Source: Echiichthys vipera
Taxonomy: Eukaryota > Chordata > Actinopteri > Perciformes > Trachinidae
Direction of reading: 5' to 3'
Assembly (NCBI GenBank): GCA_963691815.1
Contig: OY829662.1
Coordinates: 12,087,241-12,151,240, forward strand
Length of the DNA: 64,000 nucleotides
A model generated the notes under the pieces. That model did not search any database. It worked only from the letters and a program-made list of their open reading frames with translations, and was not told the origin of the DNA. Positions 56,220-64,000 of this stretch are shown piece after piece. The first letter of the stretch is position 1. Every line of letters starts with the position of its first letter. Made by a program: the position numbers and the translations under genes.

Positions 56220-56400
56220 CTGCTACAGATGTGACTTGGTTAGGTTTAGGCAATAACACTATGTGGTTAGGTTCAGAAAAAGATTGTGGTTTGGGTTAAA
56301 ATACTATGGTAAGCAAGATAAAACATGGGACATGAACTCAGGTCTCCCCGTGTGAAAGTCCTGTGTGTCTGACCTATCCACCACACAGACCTTCCTCTTA
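56220..56400. repeat. Dispersed repeat with GGTTAGGTTTAGGCAA start
   Basis: TTGGTTAGGTTTAGGCAATA, GTGGTTTGGGTTAAAATACT, GGGACATGAACTCAGGTCTC and TGTGAAAGTCCTGTGTGTCT. It resembles a common fish interspersed repeat from memory. Single copy in this window. Confidence 0.55.
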
Positions 56401-57144
56401 TACAGAATTTTTGGTCTTTTATTACATCCTGCCATCAAACTACATTATCATACAGCGCCACGTTTAAGCAGTTTAGAGTGACCCTGATGGGTAATACAGT
56501 TTACCATTACAATAGATGATAACAGCTTACAAAGGCAGGTACTGTAGGACCCTACCACCTCATATCTACGGTAGTTATAAGCAACTGAAAACACCCATTT
56601 GATATTCTGAAAAAGGTCAAATCGGCAGATATGTGCAGGTAAGCAATAGTTAAGGTATGTTTGAGATTATTGTTGCTTTGTTTTGTCTCTCATGCTTGTT
56701 GTTATCTTGCTGTAATAATGTTCTTAATAACCTCACACTCTGTCTAGACAAGAGATTTCCTAATTTAGCAAGGATTCAGCTATTACAAAATACTGCATCA
56801 ACTGCATGTGTGGGGCCAAAATAAGCCCTGAAGAATTTTCTGTCATATGTTGTGATGACAGAATTACCCCTAATTTCTTTAATATTATTAGCACCCTACA
56901 AAATGTCACCTACAAGCATGCCTGTGGCAGAGTAATGGCATCCTGGGCAGAGAATGAAGTCTCTCTCCCTCTGTGTTTGTTGTAATCTGAGCTTCTCTGT
57001 TGGTTGTTCTGATAGACTGTCCACATGATAGTGCAAGTACATGGTATTTCATGTACTCGGGTGAAAGCCGGGGGTAGACAATCCCAACCCACTTTTTATT
57101 CAGTGTTTTGAGTAGATCACCTTTAATGGTCAAAAAACTAATTA

Positions 57145-57449
57145 TTTTTTCTGTCTGAATATACCTCAATTTTCCATCTGTCTGAAACACTCAATTTTAG
57201 CGCCTGATTGGTTCGCTTTTTGAGGTCTTCCACGGCTTTGCTCTCCGCGTCTCTGCCGGGGAATGACACTGTAGCAGCACTTTCTACCTATATGTATAGC
57301 TGTGACATCACAACTGTAAAGGCACAGTTTCTGAAAGCCGGTTGTGTGCATTTCTCTGTGGATTGATACTTTCAGAGTATTTATATAGCAGCTTGACCTG
57401 CTTTATAATAAAGGAGAGACATGGTTTATCACAATATGGGACCTTTAAG
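57145..57449 (+). mobile_element. MITE family A, 3' part with terminal TTTAA
   Basis: CTGTCTGAATATACC, TTTTAGCGCCTGATTGG, GGGGAATGACACTGT, CTTTCTACCTATATG, TGTGACATCACAACTGTA, CACAGTTTCTGAA, CTGCTTTATAAT and the end ATATGGGACCTTTAA. This end is inverted relative to the 5' TTAAAGG end seen at 22749, which defines short terminal inverted repeats. Confidence 0.82.
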
Positions 57450-58482
57450 TAAACTATCTGAGTACTTCTTCCACCACTGGTAGTTTGAGTTGCCCCTAGT
57501 TTAAAAATATATCGGGTGAGTAAACCAGCCTACTCAGCTGTGAGGCTGTATACTCTGTCAGGAGATACGATCCTCCAGATACTCTTAGCAGAGCCTCAGT
57601 GAGGACCACCACAATCCTGTGACTCACTCAGGAAATAACTGTAGCGTCTCACCGGCCTACAGTCTGGTATGGAGGCCCTGAGCAGACAAACAGAACTTGC
57701 AGACAGAGAAACATAGACTACAGAGGAGGCAGCACCACAGTCTGTTTATACTGGGTTCAGGCCTTACATCTGGGAAAGAGCAGAGCAGAGACAGATGAAA
57801 GATGAAGAGACAATCCAGCTGCCAAATAGGATCCACTTCTGCTTTTGTTATTCCAAGACAGCAGGAAGGAGAGGAGGCGGTTGAAGAGGAGGAGAGAGTT
57901 CATAACAGAGTTAAAACCTGAGCCAGGATTTCTGTATTACACAAAATATGTGGGCGGTCCAGGTCAGACAATCACTCTTTCCCAGGTTCTGTGTGAACTG
58001 GTTTTCCAGATTACAAGCCTCGGCACAGGAGCCTTTTGTCTTTAGCCTCTTATCGGAAATCTCACAAGTTGAACACTGATTAGTAGTAAACATCGGCTCT
58101 GATTCTTGCATCATCTCTACAGAGGAGCAGGCTTTAGTTTTTGTCCTACAGAAGTAGATGAAAGTCAGATAAAAAAAAAACATCAGGGATGACCTTGTTG
58201 GCTGAGCCTTTGTGGTATTAATAGTCAAATTCATTCATACCGGTATCCTAAAAAATAAATAGTGCTGTTGCAGGGAAGTGTTGGCTGGTGGGGGTAGAAA
58301 GACACCAGATGTCAGGCTTCACGTCCTGCATCCCAAAATACTCTGGTTATGGTTATGATAGTTTTGCTTAAATTACTCCAGTGCTGGAGCATGGTCTGAC
58401 TGCACAAGTTAACAATCTGGTATATGGGGGAAAAATGCTCTGGGATGTCATACTTTATACCTACACTGTATATCCGGTAAGC

Positions 58483-58774
58483 CAGTGGTTCTCAAACTTT
58501 TTTCAATAATGTACCCCCTTTGGAATATTTTTTTCATCCAAGTACCCCCTGACAACGACAAACAGTAGGGAAAAAAGACATTGTAATGCCTTTAAAATGC
58601 AAAAACACTTGCCACGTTTCAACCACAAATTGTGATTGCGTTTGTTGGGACAGTTTACGGCTAAAACAGCAATGCTGAATTTGAAATGGGGAATTAGGAA
58701 TCATGTAATATATATTTCTTTAATTGCATGTATCCCCTGTAGTACTCCAAAGTATCCCCAATTGAGAAACACTG
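58483..58774. mobile_element. hAT-type MITE
   Basis: The left terminus is CAGTGGTTCTCAAACTTTTT. The right terminus reads in reverse complement CAGTGTTTCTCAATTGGGG. AAGTACCCCCTGA and GTACTCCAAAGTATCCCC lie inside. CAGTGGTTCTCAA termini are typical of non-autonomous hAT elements. About 292 bp. No clear 8-bp target duplication remains. Confidence 0.8.
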
Positions 58775-59526
58775 AGCTAGACTTTGCACAAATAACATGC
58801 AAGCTGACAAGGGCTTTACTATTAGCCTATTATTTATTTCAGGAACCTAAATATACAAGAAACTGTATACAGAAAAAAATGGCAGCAAACATTTTAGAGC
58901 TCCCCTTTAATTTTTTTTAAATGAGAAGTTTATGTTTGGTAGTAGCCCTTCATTTTTTCATTCAATATTACAACATAACATTTTTATATGCTTAAAGCCC
59001 ACAGCTAATAGCGGTAATACAGGGGGAATACAGGAGGAACATCTAATGTGAAAGAGATTTAAAATATCTATCATTTCATAAAACTTTGAAAGGGTTTTGT
59101 GTCTCACATTTCAATATCAGCTGTTCTCATCTGACCCGCAAATGGAAGACTGGTTTCCTCTTCATTTAGACTCTAGTAGGAAATGAAACATACTAGAAAC
59201 ACAATGTTTTACCATGAACTAAGCACGTCTATGACCTCCGGCAGGCATGTATGACAACCACAGATCTGCTGGGAGCTTCCGCAGCAATAGGGATCTGCTT
59301 TTGATATCAGGGGATTAATGTTAAAGCATTTGCATAATGTGTCTCTGGTCACATAACATTATCAAGAAAAGAAAAAATCTTTTTCCAAGGTTAGCTGTGG
59401 TGCATGTCCTCACTGCATGACAGAAATTCAGCATGACAGAGGTCAACAAAGAGATTAAATACCTGTGAAGGAACCTGTGCCCGAGAGCCACTGTAAATCA
59501 CTCGCCCTCCGAAATACCCTCAGACC

Positions 59527-59528
<2 letters not shown>

Positions 59529-59603
<75 letters not shown>
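59529..59603. repeat. (TG)n microsatellite
   Basis: About 75 bp of perfect TG. Confidence 0.96.
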
Positions 59604-59606
<3 letters not shown>

Positions 59607-59719
59607 ATTGGTCATGAGTCATGACCCACTCAAAGCCACACCAGGTTATCAATCAAACACAGTCATCATCTGTGGAAGCACTGACATTGATGCATCATGA
59701 ATTATGAGACAAGGAGAGA

Positions 59720-59825
<106 letters not shown>

Positions 59826-61102
59826 GTTTATAGCAATAGAGAGTGGGTGACACCTCAAGAAGTCGCGCTGCTGTTGTCCTTGTAAGAAGACCTGGTTATT
59901 GATGACAGTTCTGGAGCCTGTTGCCTTGACCTGCTCTGTTGAAGCCATTCCTTTTACATTTCACCGTCCTCACTTACAGCAACAATAGCCGTCCTATCTC
60001 TGAAAACAATTTTTAAAATTCAAGGGTCAGAGTGAAGGGAAAGAGCCTAATTATACTGGCACACCAGACTACAAATCACTTGTCAGGAATAGAGAAAAAC
60101 GCTCTTTTCTGCTCTTCTTTTCCTTTCAGGTCTGCGTTTTTGTCACAATTGTTTATATATACTGTGTGCATGTGTTTTACTCTAGTAGTGACAGTGAGCG
60201 ACCCAAGCCCCTACTTTATAATCCACTATCATCATCCATATCCCGCCCCACTTGATCTCCTCCATTTGTCTACGCATGGAGAGGGTTGGCAGTCCACACT
60301 AATCCTGGGTACACACCATATAAAGAAATGCACACACTCACAGCTAATGTGCAGATTTATACACACACACACATACATGCCTCCACAAGTGAAATAGTGG
60401 AAGAGAGAAGTATGAGGTATACACAGCTGGGCTGAGCCTTGCACCACTAACCTACTTAGAGAATCTGAATGCAGCATCCGCTTCCCTATCAGTCTCTCTT
60501 TGAATCTGTGCCACTGCTGCATGTCTCCATCTCCATCTCTCTCACCTTAACATATACAAACTGACACTCACACTCACATACACATACACGTGTATATAAA
60601 CACACATTGACAGGTTGCTTATGAGCCCCTGTGTCAAACGGTCATCCTGCTGTGCTCTTTGTAGCCTTTCTCTGTAACAAACATCACAGTTGCCACTCTA
60701 AATAGCATACAGAGACAATGATGTGGAAAGGAAAAACTACAGCTGCAACAACCTCAGCCTTCTTTACAGCACCGGCGGCACAGTCATAGCTCATCCTCTC
60801 TTCCTATGAAAGAAGAATGAATTTTGCATGATGCAGCAGCATCTTACAGCAAAAAAGCGAGTGGGGGTAGTGGGTGGAAACATGCGCATTTTGCAAAAAT
60901 AGCAACAAAAGAGAACTGGCAAAAACTGAGGATGTGCTTTAGTAGTTCACTGACACATTGACCCCCCTGAGTAAGTTACAGAGTGTTACCAATCCATTCT
61001 TAAAAGGGGGCTGGAATTGGTATGGCAGTGCCACGAGTCCTGGGGGGGTGGACAAGAGGGCTGTAAGAGGCTGGAGGCTGGCCAGATACTCTCTCTCTCA
61101 CA

Positions 61103-61106
61103 GACA

Positions 61107-61182
<76 letters not shown>
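61103..61182. repeat. (AC)n microsatellite with (CT)n flank
   Basis: About 80 bp of AC with an ATAC break, preceded by CTCTCTCTC at 61090-61099. Confidence 0.95.
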
Positions 61183-61187
<5 letters not shown>

Positions 61188-61439
61188 GTCTGGGACTACA
61201 GAGCTGAATACTGACAGTAAGAGTGTTTTTAGGCCTGAATCTAAATATTTACAGTCTAAACCCAGACATATAAAATGTATTTACATCTGTAACATAAGAA
61301 AGACAGCAAATTTAACATTTGAGAAGCTGAAACTGTCAATATTTGCTTGAAGAATGACAATTTAACTTTTCACTAAGACATTAGTGTATTCCAAACAAGC
61401 AGTAACCTTTGGGGCTAAACAAACAAAGCGAATGCAGAA

Positions 61440-61880
61440 GTGCCAAAAACTGCATTTCCTCAAATGGCCACTTGAGGCTGGCTCCAAAAGTAAGTCATTC
61501 CCCATAGATCCCCATGTTAAAATGCCCAACTTTACACAAGAACTTTATGGTTTTAGTCTCTAGGACTAATTTCCCTGTTCATGATAACTGCATGGGGGGT
61601 GATTGTTTTAATATAATTAATATAAAGTTCTAAATAATTGAGGTTATGACCACTTCACAGGAGTCTTGAGATTTGAGTGATGGTGGGTGCCGTCATAGGT
61701 GGCTAGCATAGACTGTAAGCTTCATAAGCCCGCCTCAATTCCATCCAAGCTCCACCTTCATGCCCATTTTTGGATTAGCTGGGAGTTAGGCGGAGACAGC
61801 CACCCGCATTGAGCTTCACAAAAATATAGGTGACATCACAGAGACTATGTCCATATTTTATCTAGTCTACGATTCCAACA
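61440..61880 (-). mobile_element. Repeat family C, copy 2 (reversed)
   Basis: On the plus strand it starts CAAATGGCCACTTGAGGCTG and GCTCCAAAAGTAAGTCATTC, continues CCCCATAGATCCCCATGTTA, and ends GGTGACATCACAGAGACTAT. This is a repeat wording I recognise from fish genomes. No coding capacity. Confidence 0.75.
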
Positions 61881-62062
61881 TGGTATTAATAGAGTAAACT
61901 ACAGAGTGTGAAGAACTGGATGTACTGGCAGTCAGAGGGGGATACACCTTTTTCCTGCATCTTCAGCAGGTCAAACAATCTTACATAATTGTTCCAACAC
62001 TCCCTTTTCCTGTCAGCTCTGCTTGGCCTTCTCTTCCCTTTCTGACGGACCTGACACATGTG

Positions 62063-62101
62063 CACACACACACGCACGCACGCACACACACACACACACA
62101 C

Positions 62102-62188
<87 letters not shown>
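62063..62188. repeat. (CA)n microsatellite with CGCA variants
   Basis: About 126 bp. CACGCACGCACGCAC at the left end and one AA shift at 62102-62103. Confidence 0.95.
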
Positions 62189-62193
<5 letters not shown>

Positions 62194-63089
62194 AATGGGA
62201 AGCCATGAACTCCCACAAAGGCCTAAGTGTAGCAAAGCATGCTTTGCCTGAAATTCACTTTAGCACATGATTTCAGACCCCTGGGACATTTTAGCACGCT
62301 CTGATTTTTCTTTCTAAAGATGAGAAAAATGGCTCGATTTGCCTCATGTCACCCCTTCACGAGCCCCTTGATGGTCTGAATGCAACAAAGACAGATCAAG
62401 GTGAATGACTCGGTCGAACAGTAGACCTTTACTGCAAAGTGCTGTCTGTTGGATGAAGAGGAAACTGGATACTTTCTCTAAAACCCCCTGTGTGTGCTTT
62501 TCCTCCACTATTCCAGACAAAAATTAAGTCTTGCCATAGCCATTTATAAAAGTACTTCAAAACCTTTTATAAGGCACAAAAAACACTGTGGAGGTCCAAG
62601 AGGATTTGCACGCATGCCTCATGTTCACTTTACACTTAGCCTTTATTCATGCAAGTAGATTATATCCAAATCCAGAGAGTTGACTTCCATATGGGATAGT
62701 CTGACCTAATGTCTGTTGAGTCCAACTTGAGACCAATAAGGGGATGTCATGGGTAAATGTAAAGTGCTATCTGATATTCAGGAGGCCAAACTCAACAAGG
62801 GCTCTCTGTGTTCACTGACCTTTTTGTCGAAGATGAAATGCACACAGAGACTTTAGTCTATACAGTAACATCAAGCCTCATACAGAAGCCAGAAGTCTTT
62901 TTTTTTATCTCCACATCAGCTTCTCAAAGCAGTTACTGAGCCGTGGTGAGCTGGCCTGCTAGTGCATGACAGTGTGGGAGAGCACACAACAGTCAAAACA
63001 GAGACAAAACACACCTCCCAAACACTCATTGGCAAAACTAACAGCCAATACAAATAAACCCTCCCCATCCTAGCCATTAAAGTTGTATT

Positions 63090-63240
63090 ATAAAGGAACA
63101 GTTTGACATTTGGGGGAATAAGTTAATTCACTGTCTTGCAAAGAGTTGGATGAGAAGACTGATATAACTCTCATGTCTGTACGCTAAAAGTGCCAGTGAG
63201 CTTAGCTTAGAATAAAGACTGTAAACACAGGGAAACAGGC
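63090..63240. repeat. Dispersed repeat with GGAACAGTTTGACATTT start
   Basis: AAAGGAACAGTTTGACATTT, GGATGAGAAGACTGATATAA, CTCTCATGTCTGTACGCTAA, GCTTAGCTTAGAATAAAGAC and AAACACAGGGAAACAG. I recognise this as a very common fish repeat from memory. Single copy here. Confidence 0.65.
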
Positions 63241-64000
63241 AAATCCTGCATGGATACAAGCGAGTAAAACCTGTCCCCTCTGAGATCAGGGGGACTCACA
63301 GGTTGCAGGAGGTCGGCAGGCAGTGTTTTGGTTTTTGCACTAGCCTTACGCCTTTCGCCATTTAACAAAATACACTTGCTCTCATTTAACACATTTTAAA
63401 AAAAGCTATAACAGCAGACTGCAAACTGGGTGACCCATACTAGATCCTTGATTGTGTGGAGGTAACTTGTACAAAACTGGGTGTCTACTGCACCATCCCT
63501 CTGGTGCTCCCAAACATCAGGCAGGGCCCTCAGGTCTTTCACCTTCACACAGGCTGCATACGGATCGTTACTGCCTACCTGAGCCTACTCTGGCTTGAAG
63601 TAAACATTCTCTGTAAAAATCTGCTGTACAGGTGAACTGGGTAAATCCTCTAAAAATGATTAAAATATTGACATGGAAGATTCAGTCTTCAAGAGGTATG
63701 TGTAAGCATGATTTTTTTCCTATGCTCCATGAAGACTTCAGGACGCTTTTCTCTTATCTACATGACGGCGTGTGGTCTGTGGGGAAAAGACAGCCATTGC
63801 ACATCTACTCAAAAGACAAAACTCACAGACCCTGAACAAAGCAGGAAGCTGCTGGCACTGTCCTGCGGCCATCAGATGAATGGCCCTGAGATCTCAAAGC
63901 CTGTCGTGTGCATCTCTCCTCACCCAAGTTGGGCAGCAGTGTGCCATAACCCTGCAGACCGCACACACACTCACACACTCAAAAACTGAACTGCCAAGAT

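Noticed and set aside
59900..59950. Minus-strand ATG (MASTEQ...) followed by GTCAAG considered as cyth3 exon 1
   Set aside because: The donor is weak and would end in phase 0, whereas exon 2 needs phase 1. The open frame then runs into a TG array.

Overview
This is a vertebrate nuclear window, most likely from a ray-finned (teleost) fish. The genes are split into small exons with GT-AG introns. The encoded proteins are close to their mammalian orthologues. The spacer DNA carries fish-type short interspersed elements, MITEs and LINE ends, plus an exceptional load of long (TG)n/(CA)n arrays, about 2.3 kb in total when the listed spans are added. There is no bacterial, viral or organellar gene and no CRISPR array.

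Layout. (1) 1 to about 21,100, plus strand: the 3' two thirds of a conventional protein kinase C, best matched to PKC alpha (prkca). Twelve coding exons run from the C2 domain through the kinase domain to the stop codon at 18,950, followed by a roughly 2.1 kb 3' UTR. The C1 and pseudosubstrate exons lie upstream of the window. (2) About 21,580 to 30,880, plus strand: a complete type II TARP gene, cacng5 (gamma-5), with five coding exons and an inferred non-coding first exon. PRKCA next to CACNG5 is also the human 17q24 order. (3) About 30,880 to 34,870: spacer between the two convergent genes, with a tRNA-derived SINE, one MITE copy and probably the 3' UTR of the next gene. (4) 34,872 to 45,763, minus strand: twelve exons of cytohesin-3 (cyth3, GRP1), an ARF guanine nucleotide exchange factor (coiled coil, Sec7, PH, polybasic tail). 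Only the short first exon, about ten residues, is missing. (5) 45,764 to 64,000: no convincing exon. This is probably the large first intron of cyth3, filled with repeats.

Functionally, all three products act at membranes. PKC alpha is recruited by calcium and diacylglycerol. Gamma-5 is an AMPA-receptor auxiliary subunit. Cytohesin-3 is recruited by PIP3 to activate ARF GTPases. Nothing in the sequence shows that they are co-regulated, and I treat the neighbourhood as inherited synteny. Exon boundaries were checked by reading-frame continuity: every exon length agrees with the codon count and phase of its neighbours. Gene names rest on recalled family sequences, not on a database search.

I found no new biological system. 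The most interesting structures are a 0.75 kb foldback element inside a prkca intron, a (CA)n tract eight bases downstream of a cyth3 splice donor, an uninterrupted (TG)112 array inside a repeat copy, a dispersed MITE family with at least six copies, and the apparent absence of the tri-glycine micro-exon in the cyth3 PH-domain intron.
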